From Rossellomorea marisflavi (GTDB lineage: Bacteria > Bacillota > Bacilli > Bacillales > Bacillaceae_B): DNA of 64,000 nt. The notes below the pieces were generated by a model. That model worked only from the letters and a program-made list of their open reading frames with translations, searched no databases and was not told where the DNA came from. The position numbers and the translations under genes were made by a program. The first letter of the stretch is position 1; every line of letters starts with the position of its first letter. The stretch is from assembly GCF_009806575.1 (NCBI RefSeq), contig NZ_CP047095.1:2360001-2424000 (forward strand). Direction: 5' to 3'. Below, one piece after another: positions 56,470-64,000 of the stretch.

Positions 56470-59318
56470 TTATCGGGTTAACGCTTCGTTCAGGATACGT
56501 GATTGTTCTTTTTTGTGTACGGTCGCTTCCCCTTCAGAAGGACTTGACCGCCTTCTTCTGCCGACATAATGAACACTTACTCCATCAGGTGCAAGTTCCC
56601 TCAGGCGCGGTTCTGCGAATGACCATGCCCCCATATTCTTCGGTTCCTCTTGAATCCAGACAATTTCTTTCAGATTCGGGTATCTGTCCAGAATGGCAGC
56701 GATCTCCTGATTCGGGAATGGATACACTTCCTCCACACGAAGGATATGAAGCCAATCCAGACCTTCCATTTCTCCAAGTTTTTCTTCAAGATCAATGGTG
56801 ATTTTACCACTTCCGAGGATGATGCGCTCTACGGCTTCGTGATTTTCACCCGTTCCCTTTTGTTCGAGGACGGAATGGAACTCCCCTCCGGCTAATTCTT
56901 CTGCTGTAACGGACGCATGTTGATTCCTGAGCAGGCTCTTCGGTGTCATGACCACAAGCGGCCTTACCTCTTCTTTCTGGAGGATGGCTGCCTGCCTTCT
57001 CAACAGGTGGAAGTACTGACCCGAAGTCGAACAGTTCGCAACGGTCCAGTTATACTCACCGCCCAGCTGGAGGAAACGTTCCATACGTGCGCTGGAATGC
57101 TCCGGCCCCTGCCCTTCATAGGCATGCGGGAGAAGCAGGACCAGCCCCGATTTTTGTCCCCATTTAGCACGGCCAGCGGAGATGAATTGATCGAACATCA
57201 CCTGTGCCATGTTGGAGAAGTCCCCGAACTGTGCCTCCCATAGAACCAGGGTTTCCGGGGCAAATACGTTATAACCGTACTCGTATCCGACAACGGCCGT
57301 CTCGGTAAGCGGGCTGTTGTGAACAACGAATGAAGCATGTGTATCTTTCAGGTTATGAAGGGGGATGTACTCTTCACCCGACTGCTCATCATGAAGAACC
57401 AGATGACGCTGGGCAAACGTTCCCCTTTCAGAATCCTGACCGGTAAGGCGGATCGGCGTCCCATCCTTCAGGATGCTTGCAAATGCAAGGGTCTCTGCAT
57501 GGGCCCAATCGATCTTCCCTTTCCCTTCAAAGGCGAGGCCTCTCCGCTGAAGGATTTTACCAAGCTTCTTGAAGACATTGAATCCTTCCGGCCACTGAAG
57601 CATTTCATCGTTCAAGCCTTTCATGGTGGCAAGATCGACCGACGTTTTGATCTCAGGCAGGCCATTTGCAACATCTTCAGGCGGAGCGAGGACCGTGTCG
57701 GGATCATCATCTTTTGCCGGGACCTTATCATAGGCAGCCTTCAGCATGTCTTCGATTTCTTTATCCATTGCAGCGATTTCGTCTTTATTGACGATTCCTT
57801 CGGAAAGCAATTTTTCTGCGAAGAGTTCCTTTACATTCGGATGTTTGTGGATGATCTTGTACATTAACGGATTCGTGACCATTGGCTCATCCATCTCATT
57901 GTGTCCGAAGCGGCGGTACCCGATCAGGTCGATAACAAAATCCTTACCGAACGTTTTACGGTATTCATACGCTAGGACCGCTGCCGTCAGGCATGCTTCC
58001 GGATCATCGGCATTAACATGGACGATCGGCACCTCGAAGCCCTTTGCCGTATCGGATGCGTATTTCGTCGATCTGGAATCCCTGCTTTCCGTTGTAAATC
58101 CGATCATGTTATTGGCGATCAGATGAATCGATCCTCCTGTACCGTACCCGCGGAGCCTGCTCATGTTGAGCGTTTCGGCCACGACACCCTGACCAGGGAA
58201 TGCAGCATCACCATGGATCATGATGGCATAGGACGTTTCAGGGGATTGTTCCGGATACCCCTTATCTTCCCTCGTCTCCTGTGCTGCCCTTGTGTAACCG
58301 GCAACGATTGGGCTCACCACTTCAAGGTGACTCGGATTATTGGCAAGCGTCACCCTCGCGCGGGCTGTGGGAAGCTGACGAGGTGATATTTCTCGGTCTG
58401 CCCCAAGATGGTATTTCACATCACCGGTCCATCCGAATGTGATGCCGATAGAACCTTCTGATGGGATGAGGTCTTTACTTGGTGCGTGCTGGAACTCAGC
58501 GAAGATCATTTCATACGGTTTTCCGACTACATGGGCGAGGACGTTCAGGCGACCTCGGTGAGCCATGCCGATATTGACCGTCTTGGCACCGGCCTCAACG
58601 GAGTGCCGTACCATCTCGTCAAGAAGGGGAACCATCGTATCAAGACCCTCGATTGAAAAGCGCTTCTGCCCGACAAAGGTGCGGTGGATGAATTTTTCGA
58701 ACCCGTCCACTTCGGCAAGCCTTCTTAAAAGGAGCAGCTTCTGATCTTTTGTCAATTTCGGGAAGAATTGACCAGACTCGATTTTCTCGCGCAGCCAGTT
58801 CTTTTCTTCGAGCTCGTGCACATGTGCGTATTCATAGGCAAGTTTTTTCGTATACACCTTCTTCAGGTGTTTGATGGCCAGCAGTCCGTCCGTGACATGT
58901 TCCGGTGCATTCGGGCATAGGAAATCAACCGGTATCTTCTTAAGATCCTCTTCGGTCAGGTCGAATTCGGAAAGATCAATTCTTCTCGTATCCTTCTCCC
59001 GATCGTTTAGAGGGTTGATATCGGCTGCCAGATGGCCATATGTACGGATGTTGTCGGCCAATTTGACGGCCGCCACCATCTTGCTCAGTTCTGTCGGCTG
59101 CGCCGGCAGGGAAAACGAAGCGTCAGCTGATTGGGCATCTGCCAGGACTTGTACGTCTTCAGCTTTCGGGGGCCCCATTGATCAAAAAGTTCTTTCAGCT
59201 CGGGATCTACTGCATCGGGATCCTGCAGATATTCTTCATACACTTCGATCACATAGCCAAGATTGGGTCCATAAAACGATTGCCATGGTCCACCTTGATT
59301 GGTCGATTGCTTTTTCAT
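56470..59318 (-). pseudogene. odhA: odhA, 2-oxoglutarate dehydrogenase E1, frameshifted near the N-terminus as given
   Basis: The start is ATG 59318 with GGAGG upstream: [50 protein letters not shown], then the frame breaks at GGGGCCCCC (59168-59176). The remaining 900 residues continue in the other frame from [20 protein letters not shown]. One missing C or G restores an intact protein of about 949 residues. Thiamine-diphosphate and E1 signatures are present in the long part: [66 protein letters not shown], and [23 protein letters not shown]. It decarboxylates 2-oxoglutarate. Because all of it is otherwise intact, the break is probably a sequencing indel. Confidence 0.95.
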
Positions 59319-59800
59319 CGTGAAAAACCTCCAACTGATTTGCCACTTAGTATTATTTGGATATCATGTATTCATTCCAGTTCATATTATGGAAGAATAG
59401 TAAAATTTGTTCGTATAAAACGCTTACAAGGATATTTTATCACTGTAAAGGACTATTATAAAGCCCTTAAATCAAATTTCTCAAAATTTTTACTCTACGA
59501 TTCTGAAGGTAAGGAAATTCTTCGGAAAGGCCATCTCCCCTTTATTCCCATAATGTCATATAGTTGATGTGTCAATTAACCCATTATTCTGAAATAATTT
59601 TTTATGAAGCGCTTTCTCTCCATGCACACTTTCCATGGGGCGATAGACTTTTTTCATAAACCATCTTACTACTCTTCCTAAAAAAAACCAAACAATTTTT
59701 ACTGAATATCAGCATTTTTTGAGTTTGTCAGTCTGCGAACCTTCCGCCCAGAGTTGAATAGAATGTCATAAATGAACGATCCAAGAAATGGGGTGCAACA
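59319..59800. other. Divergent intergenic region between odhA and gerT-like gene
   Basis: AT-rich. It holds a possible CcpA site (separate entry) and probably both promoters. A sigma-K-like -10 CATAAATGA (59767) lies about 25 bases before the gerT-like ATG, but no good -35 partner is seen. Open frames here have no start signals. Confidence 0.45.
59415..59428 (-). promoter_or_regulatory. Candidate CcpA cre site upstream of odhA
   Basis: The minus-strand TGTAAGCGTTTTAT matches the cre consensus TGWAANCGNTNWCA at 12 of 14 positions, about 100 bases before the odhA start. Carbon-catabolite control of odhAB is expected in bacilli; no experiment is implied. Confidence 0.4.
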
Positions 59801-60271
59801 ATGTTTCCATGGAACGTATTCCCTTTTATGAAAGGGATGAAACAGAATATGAATCCTCAGGAAGTGGACTCATATGTACAGGATATGATGAAAAAGATGT
59901 TTCCGGGCGGATTCGAAAGCATGATGAATGCGAACAGCACCATGGGAGGAGCCTCTCCCCAGCAGTCTGCCCATCAAAGCGGCGAGGACGGAAGCATCCC
60001 AGCACATGTATTCGAATCCTTCGATGATGTATATGTACGATTTGAATTAAAAGATGAAGGGCTGATGAAGAAGGTGAAAATTTATCATACTTCCAATCAG
60101 GCGATCATTGAAAATATCCCCTCCCAGGGCGATCGCCAAGTCCTGACGCTCCCTTGTCTCGTGAAGAAAAAAGGGGCCTCTGCCCACTTTCGCGACGGCA
60201 TCCTGGAGGTGAAAATCCCCAAAAGCACGGATATGCAGTTTACAGAAATAGACGTCTCAGATCGATACTGA
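59801..60271 (+). CDS. gerT: Hsp20/alpha-crystallin-like protein (GerT-like)
   Basis: 156 residues. The N-terminus MFPWNVFPFMKGMKQNMNPQEVDSYVQDMMKKMFP is the GerT-type pattern, Met/Phe/Pro-rich and not seen in ordinary Hsp20. The alpha-crystallin fold runs from about 68 to 150 (IPAHVFESFDDVYVRFELKDEGLMKKVKIYHTSNQAIIENIP; ILEVKIPK). GerT of B. subtilis (157 aa) is a spore-coat protein made under mother-cell control and affecting germination. The ATG has GGGGTG upstream. A short hairpin at its 3' end separates it from the convergent histidine kinase. Confidence 0.75.
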   Translation: MFPWNVFPFMKGMKQNMNPQEVDSYVQDMMKKMFPGGFESMMNANSTMGGASPQQSAHQSGEDGSIPAHVFESFDDVYVRFELKDEGLMKKVKIYHTSNQAIIENIPSQGDRQVLTLPCLVKKKGASAHFRDGILEVKIPKSTDMQFTEIDVSDRY

Positions 60272-60277
60272 GACGTC
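60251..60277. terminator. Stem-loop between gerT-like gene and histidine kinase gene
   Basis: GACGTCTCAG and CTGAGACGTC form a perfect 10-bp stem across the gerT-like stop. There is no T-run, so termination is uncertain. Confidence 0.4.
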
Positions 60278-60282
60278 CACAG

Positions 60283-61689
60283 TTAGGCCCTATTTAATTT
60301 GATGCGGATAACGGTTCCCACCGGGTTGTTCAGGTCGGCTTCAATAGCCCCTCCGTAGTTTTGAATCAGCTTGGAGGCAATCGCAAGTCCCAAGCCATAT
60401 CCACCCTTCTCCCGGCTCCTTGCTTTATCCACCCTGTAGAACCGGTCAAAAATTTTCGGAAGATCGCTTTCCGGTATGCCGATCCCTTCATCTCTGACCT
60501 CGATGATGACACGGTCCCCTCCATCCTTGAGGACCATTTCAATCACAGAGCCTGTATCTGAATATTTTACGGCATTATCGAAAATAATCGTCAACACCTG
60601 TTCAAGATGCCGAGGCTGCATGACAGCCTCGGTAGGGCCGGACAGGCTGTCAGTAATTCTGAAGGTGTAGTCTGTATGAAGGAACTCGAAGTCCCCCAGC
60701 ACCTTGCCGGCCACCTTGCGGACATCCGCACGCACATTGTTCAAATCCTGCTTTTCACGGTCTGCCCTTGATAATTCAAGAAGCTCCCCAACCAGGCGCT
60801 TGATCCGCTCCAATTCTTCCAGTGAAACTTGTAATGATTCCTCCAAGATGGTGGGATCTTTTTTCCCCCAACGGTTCAGGAGCGAAAGGTGACCCTCCAG
60901 GACCTGGATCGGCGTCCTGAGCTCATGGGAGGCATCCTCGACAAACTGTTGCTGCTGTTGGAACGAATTTTCGATCTGACTCATCATGGAGTTGAAGATA
61001 TGTGATAATTCCGTGATCTCATCAGCCGAGTCGCCGATATCCACCCTTTCATGAAATCCTTTCCTTTCAATGGATCGCATCGTTTCAGATAAATTATTCA
61101 AAGGCTTGACGAAATTACCGGCCATGATATATCCGATGAGTGCACTGATAAGCAGGGCACCAATTCCGATGATGGACATCATCCAGAAAAGATTTCTCAT
61201 GACGGTTTCGTACCGGTTCAGCGGCTGGATGATTTCTACATACCCATTGAACTCGCTGGAACGGATCGGCGACCTTCCGATGAGCATCTTCTTGTTTTCG
61301 GATTCGATGAGATTGACAGATTTGCCTCTGACCGGCTCGAATGGGACATAGAATGACGTATCACTTTCACCCCGGATCTCTAGGACCTGATTCCCCTCTG
61401 TATCGAGGATCCGAATCGTCTGATCTTTTTCGGCAATCTGCTTCATGAGATCCTGACTGTCAAAGATGTCCTGTTTCTGGATATTCGGACCGCGCTGTTT
61501 GAAAAAAACGGTGATTTCGTCCAGTACGCGGCCAAAACTGTTCTCTTCCTCATTGATGAGCCATTTATCGATGGCATGATATTGAAAGAAACTGAATAAA
61601 AAAAAGGCTAAAAAGATAGCAGAACCAGCCGCCAATGCCCATTTAACCTTTAAAGACGTATGTTTGAACCGATAAACCAGTTTATTCAT
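60283..61689 (-). CDS. arlS: Sensor histidine kinase, ArlS/YkoH-type
   Basis: 468 residues. Membrane helix at about 15-35, an extracellular sensor (about 40-160, including LDTEGNQVLEIRGESDTSFYVP, ArlS-N-like), a second helix (about 167-192), HAMP (PLNNLSETMRSIERKGFHERV), the phospho-acceptor FVEDASHELRTPIQVLEGHLSLLNRWG, and ATPase boxes: N (IIFDNAVKYSD), G1 (VRDEGIGIPESD), G2 (EKGGYGLGLAIASKL). ArlS-type kinases control envelope and autolysis genes. The start overlaps the response-regulator stop by four bases (ATGA). Confidence 0.9.
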   Translation of the reverse strand: MNKLVYRFKHTSLKVKWALAAGSAIFLAFFLFSFFQYHAIDKWLINEEENSFGRVLDEITVFFKQRGPNIQKQDIFDSQDLMKQIAEKDQTIRILDTEGNQVLEIRGESDTSFYVPFEPVRGKSVNLIESENKKMLIGRSPIRSSEFNGYVEIIQPLNRYETVMRNLFWMMSIIGIGALLISALIGYIMAGNFVKPLNNLSETMRSIERKGFHERVDIGDSADEITELSHIFNSMMSQIENSFQQQQQFVEDASHELRTPIQVLEGHLSLLNRWGKKDPTILEESLQVSLEELERIKRLVGELLELSRADREKQDLNNVRADVRKVAGKVLGDFEFLHTDYTFRITDSLSGPTEAVMQPRHLEQVLTIIFDNAVKYSDTGSVIEMVLKDGGDRVIIEVRDEGIGIPESDLPKIFDRFYRVDKARSREKGGYGLGLAIASKLIQNYGGAIEADLNNPVGTVIRIKLNRA

Positions 61690-62366
61690 GATCTCATCAC
61701 GTAACCGGTGCCCCGTACCGTCTGGATGTAACTGTCATCCCCGGGCCCATCAATCTTATTCCGTAAATACCGGACATAGACGTCTACGACATTCGTTTCG
61801 ACTTCCGTATCATATCCCCATACCTTGTTCAGGAGCACTTCCCTTGTCAATACGATATTCTGGTTCTCCATGAACGCAAGAAGAAGATCATACTCCCTCT
61901 TCGTGACTTCGATTTCTTTATCCCCTTTCAGCACCTGCCTGGACTCCTTCTTGACGACGAGATCACGATAGGTGAAGCTGGTCTGATGGACGAGCTGTGC
62001 ATCGTTTTCGGACCGGCGGAACACCGCCCTCAGCCTTGCGAGGAGTTCTTCGATGGCGAAAGGTTTGATAATATAATCATCCGCACCGCTGTCGAGTCCC
62101 GACACCCGGTCCATGACACTGTCACGTGCTGTGATCATGAGGATCGGGGTCGATTTGACCTGGCGGATCCTGCGGCACACCTCCAACCCGCTCAGACTCG
62201 GAAGCATGAGATCGAGGAGGATGATATCCCATTCCTGATTCAATGCAAGGTCCAGTCCTTCACGGCCATCATAGGCCTGCCCGATCTCATAGCCTTCATA
62301 AGTCAATTCAAGTTCGATGAAACGGGACAGATTTTTTTCATCTTCTATAACTAATATTCGTTTCAC
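61686..62366 (-). CDS. arlR: OmpR-family response regulator, ArlR/YkoG-type
   Basis: 226 residues. Receiver domain (1-120) with acidic pocket (VIEDEKN), phospho-acceptor Asp52 in IILLDLMLPSLSG, Thr in LMITARDS and Lys in YIIKPFAIEELLARL. The C-terminal winged helix has FTYRDLVVKKESRQVLKGDKEIEVTKREYDLLL and NVVDVYVRYLRNKID. It pairs with the overlapping kinase gene. The ATG has AGGTGATGG upstream. The arl names are family labels; the target genes are unknown. Confidence 0.92.
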   Translation of the reverse strand: MKRILVIEDEKNLSRFIELELTYEGYEIGQAYDGREGLDLALNQEWDIILLDLMLPSLSGLEVCRRIRQVKSTPILMITARDSVMDRVSGLDSGADDYIIKPFAIEELLARLRAVFRRSENDAQLVHQTSFTYRDLVVKKESRQVLKGDKEIEVTKREYDLLLAFMENQNIVLTREVLLNKVWGYDTEVETNVVDVYVRYLRNKIDGPGDDSYIQTVRGTGYVMRS

Positions 62367-62397
62367 ACCATCACCTGCTCTGCTGCCTCTATATTCC

Positions 62398-62523
62398 TTA
62401 TTTTAGTCTATTTTTATCAAAAATAAAATCTTGAATGGCATGAATGATTTCTACACCTTGATACGCAAAGAGTGAAATGGCTGTAAGACTGAAGAATAAT
62501 ACAGGTATAAATCGTATCCACAT
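62398..62523 (-). CDS. Small single-pass membrane protein, 41 aa
   Basis: MWIRFIPVLFFSLTAISLFA followed by YQGVEIIHAIQDFIFDKNRLK. The first 20 residues are hydrophobic and form one membrane helix; the rest is amphipathic. The ATG at 62523 has AAAAGGAGGT seven bases upstream, the strongest kind of ribosome-binding site. It precedes the two-component operon by about 30 bases on the same strand and may be its first gene. Family not recognised; a small regulator of the sensor kinase is a possible but unproven role. Confidence 0.65.
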   Translation of the reverse strand: MWIRFIPVLFFSLTAISLFAYQGVEIIHAIQDFIFDKNRLK

Positions 62524-62702
62524 GATTTTTACCTCCTTTTGATTTAACAACATTATCTCCCCTCAAGATTAAATTTCCATGAGAATGAGATGAATTTTCT
62601 TTAACGTAGCGAGAAAGATTATCGAAAATCCAATTGGTTGACATAATAATATTATAGATATCTTATGTTAGTTGTCCATCATAACGTGGTAGAGTATTCC
62701 AT

Positions 62703-62927
62703 ATGGTACATATAAACGATATGTTAGGAGTGATGATCCTGATTTGGCTGGTGATATGCCTGCTTCTGTCCATAGTGGCGATTGAAGAGGGGATAAACTT
62801 CTTCTTGCGGAGGAAACTGTTTGAAAGGACCCGTGATTACAAAAGTCTGCTGAGAAGGATTCTAGAGGGTTTGGGTGCAGTGATGCGTCTGAAAAGACAA
62901 AAAAAGAAGACAAAAGCTTCAGCATGA
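62703..62927 (+). CDS. Small membrane protein, about 74 aa
   Basis: MVHINDMLGVMILIWLVICL, then LLSIVAIEEGINFFL and RRKLFERTRDYKSLLRRILEGLGAVMRLKRQKKKTKASA. One membrane helix precedes a strongly basic C-terminus, so N-out/C-in topology follows the positive-inside rule. The ATG at 62703 has no good ribosome-binding site; ATG 62733 (TAGGAGTG just upstream) is an alternative and would give 64 residues. It lies alone and divergent from the 41-aa gene. Not recognised. Confidence 0.5.
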   Translation: MVHINDMLGVMILIWLVICLLLSIVAIEEGINFFLRRKLFERTRDYKSLLRRILEGLGAVMRLKRQKKKTKASA

Positions 62928-63155
62928 CTTTTGTCTTCAAAGGAAAGAAATTAGAATGGGTCTTATAACATAAAGATTTTACCATACGAACCTGATTCAT
63001 ATGTTTGGGAGTGAAATCCTTATTCATAAGCAAGATTCATTGTAATCGTAAAAAAAGTGAATACAATTAAAGTAAGATTAAAATTCAATGAGAATTTCAT
63101 TTTTTTTCGTTGGACCGACGAGAATGGGATTGAAGGATCTGGAGAGGATGGTTGG

Positions 63156-63932
63156 ATGATTGATATGAATTGTGATTTGGGAGAGGGTTATGGTCGTTAT
63201 TCGGTCGGGGATGACAACGCCATCATGGCATATGTGACATCGGTCAATATCGCCTGCGGTTTTCACGCGGGGGATCCTGCAGTGATGAGGAAAACCGTTG
63301 ATCTTGCGGCAGCGGCCGGGGTTTCCGTTGGTGCCCACCCCGGGTACCCCGATATTCAAGGGTTTGGAAGAAGGGAAATGAACATGGATCCTGAAGACGT
63401 ATCAGCCATGATTCAGTATCAGATCGGGGCACTAACTGCCTTCACGACTGCCAAGGGCATCTGTCTGACCCACGTGAAGCCTCACGGGGCACTATACAAT
63501 ACAGCCGCACGCTACCCCCTTATTGCGCAGGCGATCGCCAGGGCGGTCCATGCTTTGGACCCTGACTTGATCCTATATGGGCTGTCTGGGAGTGAACTGA
63601 CTAGAGCTGGGAGAAGCGCTGGCCTTAAGGTGTTTGAAGAAGTATTTGCCGATCGTTCGTATGAAGAAGACGGTACTCTCTCGCCACGGCATCTTTCCGG
63701 AGCCGTCCTCGCCGAATCGGAGGCGCTGGATCAAGTGAAGGAAATGATCGAGCATGGACGTGTACGCACGAGAACGGGAGCGGTCATCCCTCTTAAGGCG
63801 GATACCATCTGTGTACATGGGGACCATCCTTCCGCCATCCGTCTGGCAGCAAGGATCTGCGAGCTCTTACATACGCTATCACCCAATTCGATTAAAGGAA
63901 GGAGAGAATTCCATGAAAATCATTCAGATTGA
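63156..63932 (+). CDS. pxpA: 5-oxoprolinase subunit A (PxpA, LamB/YcsF family)
   Basis: 258 residues from ATG 63156 with GGAGAGG eight bases upstream; the 33-codon extension upstream has no start signal. It starts DMNCDLGEGYGRYSVGDDNAIMAYVTSVNIACGFHAGDPAVM, the LamB/YcsF signature, then VSVGAHPGYPDIQGFGRR and THVKPHGALYN. PxpA with PxpB and PxpC opens 5-oxoproline to glutamate using ATP. The next gene overlaps its end by 20 bases but is not pxpB (kipI) by its start, so the usual pxpABC set is split or lies further on. Confidence 0.93.
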   Translation: MIDMNCDLGEGYGRYSVGDDNAIMAYVTSVNIACGFHAGDPAVMRKTVDLAAAAGVSVGAHPGYPDIQGFGRREMNMDPEDVSAMIQYQIGALTAFTTAKGICLTHVKPHGALYNTAARYPLIAQAIARAVHALDPDLILYGLSGSELTRAGRSAGLKVFEEVFADRSYEEDGTLSPRHLSGAVLAESEALDQVKEMIEHGRVRTRTGAVIPLKADTICVHGDHPSAIRLAARICELLHTLSPNSIKGRREFHENHSD

Positions 63933-64000
63933 AACCACCAAACGTGATGAAATGATTGATATCACCCGTGCGGTTCAGGACTTTGTGGATTTCAAAGATG
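63913..64000 (+). CDS. YjbQ/UPF0047-like protein, 5' end only
   Basis: 29 codons are visible: MKIIQIETTKRDEMIDITRA followed by VQDFVDFKD. The start with its TTKRDEMIDIT pattern matches the YjbQ (UPF0047) family, whose members are annotated as secondary thiamine-phosphate synthase-like proteins. The ATG at 63913 has AAGGAAGGAGAG upstream, inside the end of pxpA, so both are probably co-transcribed. The rest lies beyond the window. Confidence 0.65.
   Translation, partial: MKIIQIETTKRDEMIDITRAVQDFVDFKD

Noticed and set aside
62668..63033. 121-codon minus-strand frame opposite the 74-aa membrane protein
   Set aside because: No ribosome-binding site, crosses a terminator-like hairpin, and shows no domain pattern.

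Overview
The window is chromosomal DNA from an endospore-forming member of the Bacillaceae. Evidence: two tricistronic GerA-type germinant-receptor operons, a YhcN/YlaJ spore lipoprotein, a GerT-like Hsp20 protein, an Sda sporulation-checkpoint protein, strong AGGAGG ribosome-binding sites, low-to-mid GC, and many one-to-one relatives of Bacillus subtilis genes (yojN/yojO, xpaC/yaaN, yvrA/yvrB/yvrC, ywbD, ykqA, odhAB, proBAC). A yellow or orange pigmented Bacillaceae such as Rossellomorea is plausible because part of a staphyloxanthin-like C30 carotenoid pathway is present. The genus is an inference. No tRNA, rRNA, phage or CRISPR was seen.

Layout. 1-9.1 kb: DUF1002 protein, M24 peptidase, an NprR-like HTH/TPR regulator directly followed by a 38-codon exported peptide (candidate quorum-sensing pair), aminopeptidase AmpS, DUF5694, DUF915 hydrolase, RlmI-like methyltransferase and a HAD-IIIA phosphatase. 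9.1-12.5 kb: proline operon proC-proB-proA, with proA frameshifted. 12.5-16.7 kb: first ger operon in the order B-A-C. 16.8-22.2 kb: LCP protein, then a cobalamin-riboswitch operon (btuF, btuC, a BtuD-CbiZ fusion and a small membrane protein). 22.4-26.8 kb: PadR regulator, msrA and carotenoid genes crtP / crtQ-crtO. 26.8-36.2 kb: C45 hydrolase, CvfB, a guanine riboswitch with PbuG, YhcN-like lipoprotein, DUF4395, ABC-F protein, RecQ and two small proteins. 36.4-40.2 kb: second ger operon (A-B-C, A frameshifted). 40.2-42.4 kb: DUF1033, cupredoxin, and a MifM-like nascent-chain sensor upstream of a yidC2-type insertase. 42.4-44.2 kb: an IS3-family element inserted in a palindromic repeat. 44.2-55.1 kb: DacF-like carboxypeptidase, xpaC-telA, yojO/yojN-like pair, GNAT, DUF6501, YkqA-like, acyl-CoA ligase, sda. 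55.2-64 kb: odhB-odhA (odhA frameshifted), GerT-like, ArlRS-type two-component system, small membrane proteins, pxpA and the start of a YjbQ-like gene.

The two strongest regulatory systems are (1) the MifM-like leader: a 94-codon membrane peptide whose C-terminal arrest-like segment overlaps the 5' arm of a hairpin that hides the yidC ribosome-binding site; and (2) the NprR-like regulator plus exported peptide. A technical theme also stands out. Four genes (proA, second gerA, yidC, odhA) are each broken by what looks like exactly one missing base in a G or C run, which suggests residual sequencing or assembly indels rather than four real pseudogenes.
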